Shown piece by piece: positions 37,566-47,192 of a stretch of 64,000 bases of DNA. Position numbers and translations under genes: made by a program. The notes under the pieces were generated by a model. That model did not search any database. It worked only from the letters and a program-made list of their open reading frames with translations, and had not been told where the DNA came from. The first letter of the stretch is position 1, and each line of letters begins with the position of its first letter. This DNA is from Cyathus striatus (Eukaryota; Basidiomycota; Agaricomycetes; Agaricales; Nidulariaceae): the NCBI GenBank assembly GCA_025738555.1, contig JAOVFP010000005.1, positions 3,534,001 to 3,598,000 on the forward strand, given 5' to 3'.

Positions 37566-40036
37566 ATGGATACCAGCAGCGACCACTCTGAAAAGATCAA
37601 CGAGAAACGTCCCGCAGGCCATGCTGTCGACGTTACCAAAGTCGATATTGCTGCTCAGCTCGACACCGGGAGTGACAAGCCTTTGGACCCCGATGTTGCC
37701 AGACGTTTGAGGTCTGTCTGAGGTGTTGCTGCAAGTCTTTTGCGAGTCACTGATTGTCCTTCAGGTGGAAAATTGATTTGCACTTGATGCCTCTTATGGG
37801 ACGTGAGTACACTATTACCTGTCTGTCTTCATGAACATCATTTACGAACATGACGTTCAGTTATGTATTTGTAGGTAACACTTGTGTATATTATCCGACT
37901 GGTATTAACATCGCTGTAGAATGGCTTTTGCTGACAAGACTACGTTGGGACAGTCTGCCGTCTTGGGAATTTTGTCCGTTGCAGGTTCAAAGCTCGCATT
38001 TCTTTACTGACATCCTTCCACCAGCACGGGAGCAAAGCTCACACAAAACCAGTTCAACTGGCTTGGTACTATCTTCTACCTTAGTTACTTAGCCTTCGAA
38101 GTGAGTCTCTTCTTTCCGCTCGAACATTATTTTACTTACGTTGCCGTAGTATCCCCAGAACTTGGCACTCCAGAAGCTTCCAGTTGGGAAGTGGATAAGG
38201 TATATTCTCCGCGCTTTCCTTACACACAATGGAAGCTTATTACGTCGAGCACAGTATCAACATTTTTATTTGGGCCGTTACACTGCTCTGTCATGCTGCA
38301 TGCAAATCTTTCGGCGGCCTGTTTGCCGTACGGTTTATTTTGGGCGTATGTGAAGGTACGGATTTGCTATATCTCGGGGTATGTCCTTTTTAAGTGTTTG
38401 TGGGGTACTGTAGGCGCGATAACTCCAGGGTTCATGATTGTAACTTCGATGTTTTACACTCGCGAGGAGCAGACGAAGCGTGTGGGATACTGGTGTAGGT
38501 TGTGTAGCTATCTTTAATGGATATGTGAATAACCTGGTGTCTGCAGTCCTCATGAATGGTACTGCTATCATCTTCCTTGGTTTTACCGCATTCGGTGTTG
38601 CGCACACAACGGTGAGAAGAGACTTTAATCTTGACAAGTGTCTGACTGATCTCATGTTGCTACATAGACACCTAATTTTATGCCTTGGCAATGGTAAGCA
38701 TCTCATACAGCTAACGGACTGCGTCCTAATCATCTCCAGGTTGATGGTTATTACTGGAATCATTACGCTTATAACTTCCATTCTCTTCTGGTAAGCACTG
38801 AAATATTTATATCTTAAGTGATGCTAAACTCTATGTACAACAGGTTTTTCTTCCCCGATTCCCCGGCAAATGCCTGGTTCCTGACTACGGAGGAACGTGC
38901 TCTTGTTGTACAGAGGATTAAATCCAACCAAACTGGTGTTGAGAACAAGAAATGGAAACGCGAACAGTAAGCTGACGCCCATGTTTGGTCACATAGTGTT
39001 ATTAACTTCTATTTAGATTCATTGAGACACTTCGTGATCCCAAAATCTGGGTCATGGCCTGTTTTGCTGGACTGAGGTATGCACATTCATTTGTGCCTAC
39101 CGAATGTTTACTGACGCTATTTATATATAGCAATACTTTCAACTCTGTGAGCGGTTTTCGGGCTCGGTAACATGCAATTTTTGACTGTCATTGTTAGCTC
39201 AGTAACCAAAGGCAAATCATCGTCAGTCAGTTTGGGTTCAGGCCAATTCATACCACCCTTCTTGGATGTGTAGATGGTCTTGTCGAAAGTACGCCACGCC
39301 TGTCTGTCTGGTCTATTCGAAGGTTTAACGTTAGCTATCGACAGTTATATATATTTGGGTTGGCGTCCATCTTGCTTCTAACAAGCTTATCGGGAGAGGT
39401 TACGGTGGCGCGCTAATGTTCGTTCCTGGTATCCTGGGAGCTATTTTGGTCAACACAATACCATCTCACAACAAAGTTGGATTGCTATTCTGCTACTGGC
39501 TCTCTAGTAGGTGTTTATCTCTAGGATTTTACGCCATCGGTTGATTCATCCCTACCTGAATAGTTTTCTGCATTGTCCCCTTCGTTATTTTCTTGGGATG
39601 GGTTGGAAGCATAGTCTCCGGACATACCAAACGTGAGCCGTTTTCATCATCAATGATGGACTGTCACTGAATAATTTATCAAGGAACCACTACCAATGCA
39701 ATCGTCCTTATTGCTTACGCTGTCGGAAATGCTGCCGGTCCATTCATGTGGAAAAAGAAGTATCAGCCTCGGTTGGTTTTATTAGGAACATATTTGCAGA
39801 TCGATTTTCTGATGTATTTTTCTTTTAGTAACCACGTTCCATGGGCCGTGATTGCGGCAACTTCGTTCGGCTCTGGAATTCTGTTGTTGATCTTGCGCTT
39901 CATGTTGGCTAGAGAAAATAAACGCAGAGAGACAGAGAAACGGGACGATACCTACAACGAAGTATATATCACCCAAACCCTACCGGACGGTTCAACCGTG
40001 GAGAAGAAAGTGGATAGGGTAAGGACATACCCATGA
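37566..40036 (+). CDS. MFS transporter, Dal5-type anion:cation symporter
   Basis: Major facilitator of the allantoate/nicotinate permease family, moving small organic anions such as ureidosuccinate, nicotinate or other carboxylates across the plasma membrane. About 12 hydrophobic segments are spread over ~12 exons. Family blocks are WKIDLHLMPLM at TM1, FNWLGTIFYLSYLAFEYPQN, GAITPGFMIVTSMFYTREEQ, FFFPDSPANAWFLTTEER, then ATSFGSGILLLILRFMLARE near the end. The spliced block GRGYGGALMFVPGILGAILV restores the family's TM9-10 pattern. The stop is at 40034-40036. Start ATG 37566 gives MDTSSDHSEKINEKRP. The substrate cannot be assigned from sequence. Confidence 0.93.
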
Positions 40037-40586
40037 TGTGTCGTACTTCTAAACTAACAGTATGATATAGGCTTTCTTGGACCTCACTGATATTCAAAAT
40101 CGGGATTTCCGATACGTGCTGTAGTTTATTATATCGGACACTCTTGGATTGGATCTTGTAACTTATTCTCAATGATAATGACCACCACTGTTTAGACTCA
40201 GATAGAGACATTGCTGTTCGCAATTGTTTTTCCATTAGAAGTTCGACAAATCGCGCCTCACTGGGAGGCGGCCTTTTAATCCGCATTTGTCACCATTCCA
40301 AATGTACGCGTCTCGGTGAATCAGTTCAGGCTTCTTGTGCATTAACAAAGTTGTTAAGATCTCTTTCTCTCACCAAGACGATTGTTGGAAAGCCATGAAT
40401 CAAATTTCTGCCTTCTCTGGGACTCAGAATGCACTGTAAACAAACACGATATCTACTGGATGCTCTCTACGAATCGGAGCTACCTAAATGCTGATATTTA
40501 TAGGAGAGTATTGTATACCACAAGAACTTGCTGAATGGAGCGTTAGCCTAATTTTTTCAACGGATTTCCAGAATCATAAAGCAAAC
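40037..40586. other. intergenic and decayed hydrophobin 3' region
   Basis: About 550 bp. On the minus strand its upper part should hold the last hydrophobin exon with the eighth cysteine, but no clear copy is present. Nothing else is recognised. Confidence 0.45.
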
Positions 40587-40955
40587 CTGATTTGTATGAT
40601 CACAGCAGGCAACTTGTGTATTGCATTGTGAAACAGAGCCTAGGATAGACACGACGCTAACACAATCAAGGCCAATAGGAACATTAGCTCCTAAACCTGC
40701 GGCAATGAGCCCGACTAAGCCAACGAGTCCAGATTGACCAGTCTAAAAGACTGGTACGTCATCAGCACTTTCTTTCAATGAGATGACATTTACTGTGGTT
40801 ATCTGGTCACAGTAGTACTGGTGGTCGACGTTGCAGTTGCTTCCACCCCCCAATGACGCGGGAATGGTTATAATATGGTGATTCACCTCTTCAACGGGAA
40901 AAGGAGGATATGCTTACAACTGGTGTTCCCCTGGATACGAGAGGGAATGAAACAT
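40587..40955 (-). pseudogene. Class I hydrophobin relict
   Basis: Exon 40742-40587 encodes 52 residues with clear hydrophobin pattern: GLVGLVGLIAAGLGANVPIG, then LDC (fourth cysteine), SQC (fifth, 12 residues later), and ACC (sixth and seventh, after five residues), ending DHTNQ at a canonical donor, as in living family members. The exon before it (ending 40794, 48-nt+ intron) reads GGGSNCNVDHQYYCDQITT; the expected Cys-Cys pair is Tyr-Cys. An ATG at 40955 with an ATATAAAG box ~65 bp upstream (about 41015-41024) sits where the start should be, but no hydrophobic signal peptide can be read in any frame and the frame stops after 13 codons. The eighth cysteine exon is not found. Hydrophobins coat hyphae and spores as amphipathic films; this copy is most likely dead. 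Confidence 0.72.
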
Positions 40956-41543
40956 TGGCGAAGTATTCAAGTAAAACTGCGACACTGGGACGACCACACT
41001 GCAATGCCCACGACCCTTTATATTAAACAATTTCAAAGAAGCATACTTAGTCATGAAGGGAAATTGGACTGTTCAAGGGAAAGCAGCAATGTCATGCAAC
41101 CCTCACAATTTCGGGGACCAATCAGCGTGATTATCCGCTCCATAATTGCTCTCATTGTGAAACCATAATACCCTTAAGAAAAAAGGTAACTTCCCTAAGG
41201 TCTGTCCATACCATTGCAAATCATACATTGCAGCCTCGTGGATGGAGCGGGGCGCCTCTTCAGTGTTCAGGTGCCACTACGGTTCTGGGATTTCTGGGAT
41301 TCCCAGAGTTGCTACCGAAGATCCACTATAATCATTGCGATATTTCTGTGAAAGGTCTCGTGTGAACGATGTTTAATATTTGCTTGGTTCTTGGGTTCAA
41401 GAAAGTGCAACTAATACGTAGTTTACTACGAATGAGGGGAATAACGAACAAAGAATACATACATAGCAATTCTCAATATCTTCCAAACTAATCAGTACAC
41501 AGGCTCCAATAGATATACATAATACGAGGGTATAATTTATAAG
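40956..41543. other. intergenic, nothing recognised beyond the relict TATA box
   Basis: About 590 bp between the relict's ATG and the CTF18 stop. It contains the TATA-like box at about 41015-41024 (minus strand) of the hydrophobin relict and a 97-codon plus-strand frame with no family resemblance. Confidence 0.45.
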
Positions 41544-44500
41544 CTACAGAAATGTTGAGACTTTTATTGGTTTTCGTACTGCAGCGGAATTGCCTTCTAC
41601 ATATTTAAAGGCGACGCGGAATTTTGTCTCCGTGTTCGTGTTCTTATAAGTAGATGATGCTTTGGAAGATTTCGACATAGGCTTAATAGAACGAGCGATT
41701 GGACGACCAAAGAAATCAGTGGGGGGCTATCGTTTATGTGAGTATAAGTATGCATGTAAGATATTGAAGATTGTTACCCTATCCGCAATGTCAATTTTCT
41801 CGCTTTTAGCACGCTTTTGAGGTCGTTCCGTGCCTTCCACGATCGTCCCTTTAGTAGCCACGCTTTGAGGGTCAGCCCTCTTAAACCTGCGCAAGCGAGT
41901 GTCAGTAATTATTTACTAGTGCTATGGATATAGTCTTACGAAAAGAATGGATTAGCAGCGGTACCCCTGGGGTGCTTTCCCTTTTCCACGAACTCCACCT
42001 CTCTTGTTGTGATTCGCGCATCAATCTACTCGTGGATCAACAAACACTCTAAGGAAGGGATACAAGCCTTACCTCTTGTGCTACCAAGTGGCGGACTGCA
42101 TACCGCGAGACAAGTATATCCGTTGCCCTCTTTCCATCATAAGTAATGAAAACATCAATTGCTCTAGACATATATATTAGAGTGCTGCTATAGCCTATTA
42201 CGACCATGAAAATGCTTACGGATCTATTCTGTATGAAAGTTGACCATCTTCTGCTCGTTCTTGTATAAATCGCAGACCCAATGCGGCCATGATGTCGACG
42301 AGGCGGTTCAGGACGGCTTTCTCCTCGGGTCGAATAATTTGACTATTAACCTTAAGCAACAGGTAAGAATTAGGCGCTAACCGACAGCAGGTATTCTTAC
42401 AGGACGGAGAGGAGGGGAAATGATTCGGTTGATGTAGGGAGTGAATTCCAGTTGAAGAATGGGATATGTAGCAAAATGTCTATAGTCTCCATTTTGATGA
42501 ACAGCTGCCGCCCGTAAGCAGTGCGATAATGTTTTATATATTTCCTCATTGCTTCGAGCGATTTGCAGTTGCTAATCACGCGCGAACTTTGGTTGGTATC
42601 CATGGAGTAGAAGAAAGTAGTACTCACCTCCCAGTCTGTGTGGTCCCTTTCGACCCTTGGATTTCCTCTTTCTTGGAAGAGAGGGTGAAATGGCACCAAA
42701 GTGTACGGGATATATGGAATAAGTGCAAAGTCGCCATCTGTATACATTGATGCCGAAAAGCGGTCGAACGTCATAAGCCACTCCATTGCTTTCTCGTACC
42801 TTGTAAAGGTGGCATCGTGTCGTTTGAGGGTGGGATAATGAGCGAAGCAACCTATTTAAGAGATTAGCGTATGCATGAGCCTAAGTGGAATATCACCTTA
42901 CCTGTCGCGATACTATTTTCGCGTCCACTCCCATCAACTTCCTGGCTCAAGCGTGCTACATATCGGCCTTCCTCCTCCTCATTCATGCCAAGTTCCTTGA
43001 CTCGTTTTTTGGTCATGGGACTAAACAAGTTGTTGAGAATTGTCAGCACAGATGTTTCCGCTTCTTTCATGCCCGCAGTTGCCTTTCGTATCATCACTTC
43101 CGTAACTTCTTCTTTGCGAGTTTTAATAAACTAATAAAAGTTCCCTTGTCAAAATGATGCGGCGAACAAGACAACGTAATTAACCTGTAGGGTATTGAGG
43201 CAGCCTCGCAGATCACCTTTAGCAATTCCTACAAGCGCGCTAAGAGCTCTTGTTTCAGCCTTGAGAGACTCTATTGCGCAGATCTCCCTTAGTCGTTTTA
43301 CGATATGTATGTCTGCTGGACGTGAAAACCGAACATGATATGCAACCGGTTTTAATCTTGCAAGAGAAGACGCATTGGCGTCATTGCAAATGCAAATGAT
43401 AGGTCGAAGTATTGGGCGTTTCACATGAAGATCGCGTTTCTGTCCCCGGTGTTCTAGTGAGGGTAGAAGGATTGAAGGCCAGAAGTGAATAAACATTCAA
43501 CTACTTACGCTTTTTCCGTGGCTTGTCTTGAATTAGCTGTATTAATTTATGTACAAACGATGCTGACTATGTGGCGTAAGGTAGGATTATTAACAATTGA
43601 AAATAACTCACATTGTCTCCTCCACCAGTTGCACCATCTATTTCGTCAATAATAACAAGCACCGGTTTTGTACTCCCAACAGCAGCACCAGATTCGAGTG
43701 TTGGTTGTATTCGATCATCGACAATTTGTCCTGAACGAGCGTCACTGCACATGTCTGAGTGGCATTGTATCACGATAACATGAAATGAAATACCTAGCAT
43801 TAATTTCCATAACCTGGTAACCTGCCTGTTGGGCTACTACATGTGCTAGCGTGGTCTTCCCAAGGCCCGGAGGTCCAGAAAGCAGCAATATCTATAGGTA
43901 CTATAATCAGTAGATATCTCGATGCACGAGCATTAATTTCTACCTTCTCACGCGGTCGACGGTATTCGTCCGGTTCATCCATGTCTTCCGCATCTCGAGG
44001 TCGCTTCTTGCCTATGTTCTTTCCGAAGACACACCAGTCCCATTGCTTCACCCATGACATAGTTTCTCGTGCTACCCGATCATTTCCTAGTAATTCAGTA
44101 AATTTTTGTGGGCGGTATCGGTCGACCCATAGTGTATCTTCGACGGAATCGTGGGTAGTATTAGAATTCGAAATCTCGGGTTCGTTCCTTATAATATTAT
44201 TAGCATCTGAACCTTACGTTATGCGACTGGCGAAACTCACGTCTGTTGAATTCGAGCTATTGTAGCACTTGACAGTTCATCCATCATTTTATGTACTGGT
44301 ATGTCGAGAAGATTCCCTATCTGTTGCCTTATTGTCGAGCGAGTACCCTGCTAAAAAATTAATAATTTTTCAAAACTTAAGGAACAGGAGAAAAGCACCT
44401 GTATTATCTTTTTTTGTTTCTTCCTTAGATAGATGGTCTTCCCCTCGAAGTTGACAGCACGAACTGAATAGACCGATTCAAATGTAGATGATGAAGCAAC

Positions 44501-45161
44501 AGGCTGAGTGGTGGCCATAGGGAAATCGGAAATAATACTGGATGATGGGCGCAGGGGCGACTCGTCTACAAAATGAGGTTTAAGATAATGAATAACACTT
44601 CATCTACATTGCGAGCAAACCTTGAGATTGAGATAATAATCCATTTGAAATGAACAACATTCCGGTATCAGAATCAGGTATACTTGAAGCAGAGCTGAGC
44701 ATGTTCTGAGATGTTCTAGTAGCTGAAGGGCCGATGCTATTTAATAATCCATTGCTCACAAATGAAAGTGTCGGCAGAGAATTGCCTGATAAACCGCAAT
44801 GTAGTTAGTAGCGGTACATGGTGCAGGAGAGCTTCAACACACGGGATGGATGCTGACTATCTTTTTCTACTGGATTTCCTAACAAGCCACTACCTAGCAG
44901 TCCATTACTAACGAACGAGAACGTCGTCGGGGCATTGTCTGATGCGTAATATGGTTAGCAATAATATATGATACAGAAGAACTTTGACATACCAGAGAGG
45001 TCCTGACTATCCTTTTCTACCTCCTTATTCGTAGGAGTTGCCAATAAGCCATTGGGAACGAAACTTCCGCTACTGGAAGTGACGCCATTAATGCCTGAAT
45101 TCGATTCATCGAGAGTGTTATTTGATGATTTCCCTCCCAAGAGACCGTTTGCGACAAACAT
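41544..45161 (-). CDS. CTF18: Chromosome transmission fidelity protein Ctf18 (alternative clamp loader)
   Basis: Large subunit of the RFC-like complex Ctf18-Dcc1-Ctf8, which loads PCNA and supports sister-chromatid cohesion and the replication checkpoint. The AAA+ core is preceded by [18 protein letters not shown] and [12 protein letters not shown]. Walker A is [20 protein letters not shown]; the next block [20 protein letters not shown] leads to Walker [18 protein letters not shown]. Sensor-region blocks are [20 protein letters not shown] and [15 protein letters not shown]. The C-terminal [20 protein letters not shown], then Leu and stop, is diagnostic. The N-terminus is unusual: three consecutive phase-1 exons (45190-44993, 44938-44843, 44785-44621) carry five copies of an F-(V/I)-x-N-G-L-L motif. 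The given start (ATG 45161) lies inside the first; an upstream exon is possible because a good acceptor precedes it at 45191. Confidence 0.9.
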
Positions 45162-45190
45162 TGAGGGGTGTGCGGTATTAACTGGATAGT

Positions 45191-45624
45191 CTAATTTATA
45201 GACAGGTCAAGATTAAAAAGGTTGAGAGAGAGGTTAGGATTGGGTCAAGCAGACAAGGCAGGGCCGGCTCTGTTCAGACCACGACGAGCTGGTGACACTC
45301 GCGTGACGTTTCGCGTTTGTGACAGTGAAAATCCCATTTGTTCGAATCCCAATCGAATCCTTTGTAAAGACCTTGAGCTCAACAAGCAGAGAGAGAACGA
45401 GGAGGAGAGGTGTACATCGGATGACAAGAGTTCGGTAAACTCATCCTTCACATATTATATTTGGTGAAGGGGTACAGTGTAAATAAGTACTTAGGTCAAT
45501 TGTAAGTAATACTTGTACCATACTTACTACATACTGACTGCGTATACCACGAAGTAGTACGGCGGCTACAGCCTTGAAGGTATACATAGCGTACTATGAG
45601 ATCTGGGTAAGCATTGTTGATGAT
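45191..45624. other. upstream region of CTF18, start exon uncertain
   Basis: Contains a possible first CTF18 exon on the minus strand (an ATG near 45440), which cannot be joined with a consensus donor. A GTTCGAATCCC string at about 45344 resembles a tRNA B box but has no pairing arm. Otherwise nothing is recognised. Confidence 0.4.
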
Positions 45625-45910
45625 AACATGTAACGTGCGTCGCGAACGAATCCTAGCTTTGAGTTATATTCTTATTATACATACTAATTCAACTGCCACT
45701 TAGATTTGTTTAAACAGCCTTTAATGCACTGTATTGGCCCAGTGCCCACCAACGTAAAGCGGACAAACCCGAGCGTGTACGGAAAAGTCCGAGTATGTGC
45801 GGACACATCCGAGCGTGGCGGAGAAATCCGAACGTGGATGCACAGCTACTACGCATCTTGGCTCGCCAACGCAAACAAAACATGCAACGCACGTTAAAGT
45901 GCAAGCTTGA
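45625..45910 (+). repeat. diverged direct repeat, unit 1
   Basis: About 285 bp. Landmarks in order: AACATGTAACGTGCG, CGAATCCTAG (45647-45656), an AT-rich stretch ending TTTAAACAGCCTTTAAT, a four-unit 19-20-bp minisatellite (45758-45838), GCACAGCTACT and the tail CTCGCCAACGCAAACAAA. The same order recurs in unit 2 immediately downstream. Noncoding as far as I can see; possibly a remnant of a nonautonomous mobile element. Confidence 0.75.
45758..45838 (+). repeat. minisatellite of CGG-N6-CCG units, cluster 1
   Basis: Four consecutive ~20-bp units, consensus CGGAnAAATCCGAGCGTGG. Each contains a perfect CGG-N6-CCG palindrome, at 45760-45771, 45780-45791, 45800-45811 and 45819-45830, with 19-20 bp spacing. 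Confidence 0.85.
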
Positions 45911-46320
45911 CGAATCCTAGTTTTAGTTACATCCTTTTTATACACACTAAGTTAACTTGTTACACTATATTTTAACTTTTAGTTGTCACTATTTCCAGCT
46001 TGAATTTATTTGAACAGAATTTAATCAGTGGTATACTTTTTTGTCTTCAATATTATTCTTATGATTAACTTTTGCTTCATTTTTACATTAAAAAGCTGGT
46101 ATAAGGCACTCATCTTGAGTTGATTAAAGTGAAAAAATCAAACTATTGACAATGAGCAGAGAGTGTATACGAGCGCGACGCATAAATTCAAGCGTGGCGG
46201 ATAAATCCGAGCGTGGCTTGCAAATCTGACGAGCGTTTCGGACAAATCCGAGCGTGGCGGCAAAATCCGTACGTGCATGCACAGCCACTGTGCATTTTCG
46301 CTCGCCAACGCAGACAAATA
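45911..46320 (+). repeat. diverged direct repeat, unit 2
   Basis: About 410 bp, repeating the landmarks of unit 1: CGAATCCTAG at 45911-45920, an AT-rich stretch with TATTTGAACAGAATTTAAT, the minisatellite cluster (46171-46276), GCACAGCCACT and the tail CTCGCCAACGCAGACAAA. It is longer than unit 1 through extra AT-rich sequence at about 45960-46150. Confidence 0.75.
46171..46276 (+). repeat. minisatellite of CGG-N6-CCG units, cluster 2
   Basis: Five units of the same 19-22-bp family. Three keep a perfect CGG-N6-CCG palindrome (46198-46209, 46239-46250, 46258-46269); two are degenerate. Confidence 0.82.
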
Positions 46321-46338
46321 GGGGGAGCAAGCTCCCCC
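46321..46338. repeat. perfect 8-bp palindrome
   Basis: GGGGGAGCAAGCTCCCCC: two 8-bp arms separated by two bases, directly after the tail of repeat unit 2. It could form a stable hairpin or mark an element end. Confidence 0.85.
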
Positions 46339-46475
46339 AATTACTTACGTTGACACTTCAGCGCTTCAGCTCGTGGGTCAATCGCTCGGTGTTCCCATTC
46401 TCAATGTACTTACTTAGTATACTTATATGTGATCTTACGACTTCTCAAATAGGTCTCAGCTAAGTACAGTGATTT

Positions 46476-47089
46476 AGCGCTCATCTGTACAACGCCTCTC
46501 AACTGTACACTTGGCCTTATCTCGACACACATTCATTCCACTTACAAAAATGATGTTCTTTTCTATGTACTATTAACTGGGTATATATCAGAAAAAGTTT
46601 TACGCACGAAGAACGAGCGTACAAACGATAACCCTTGAATTACACCCAATTTTAGTAATATCACAAAATCTTGGAACACATAAATGACATCTACAGGATG
46701 CTGTACACTCAATTTCTTTTATTAAACACAATTAATGCACAGCATAATACATTACAATTGCTTTCAAGACAAACAAGTGTGGAAATTTGGAGGTCTGCGC
46801 TCTGTGGAAGCTTGAGGACCTGGAGGAAGGCAAATCAGGCGTTGTTTAGCGCTGACGTTCGGTGCGGCTTCCCACGCTTAAGCGACGGTGTATACCTGAC
46901 GGGTTCAACTAATTTTAACACCATTTTCAAGAAATAGGTCTTGTTTATTTTACTCGCGACAGAATGGCTTGAAACTTGGGAAAAATGAAGCTTACATTCC
47001 ATTTCATGTATTAAGATGCAAAAAGAGGGAGGATAATTCGTAGATATTAAGATATTTGAGCATCAAGTTTTGGTGTACAGATGAGCGCT
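46476..47089. mobile_element. 614-bp AT-rich segment bounded by 16-bp inverted repeats (MITE-like)
   Basis: AGCGCTCATCTGTACA at 46476-46491 is the exact reverse complement of 47074-47089. The interior is AT-rich and has no convincing gene (the best frame is 88 codons at 46671-46937). The size and perfect terminal repeats suit a nonautonomous DNA transposon, but I see no target-site duplication, so mobility is only a suggestion. Confidence 0.4.
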
Positions 47090-47192
47090 CAGCGCTCAAT
47101 CGCTGTGCTTATGAAGTTATTATTATCTCCGAACGCCGAGATCTATTGTTTCTAACCAACCTCGATCTCTCATTTTCGACCTTACGATCAGC

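Noticed and set aside
40875..41168. 97-codon plus-strand frame
   Set aside because: Overlaps the hydrophobin relict on the other strand and shows no protein-like pattern.
45330..45365. tRNA-like B box (GTTCGAATCCC)
   Set aside because: No pairing T-arm, no A box at a proper distance and no acceptor stem can be drawn.
45758..46276. CRISPR array
   Set aside because: Units are head-to-tail minisatellite copies of 19-22 bp without unique spacers, in a eukaryotic genome.
45706..46330. Repeat-encoded proteins in the minisatellite region (both strands)
   Set aside because: Unit length of 19-20 bp is not a multiple of three, so no frame keeps a repeated peptide; the frames are incidental.
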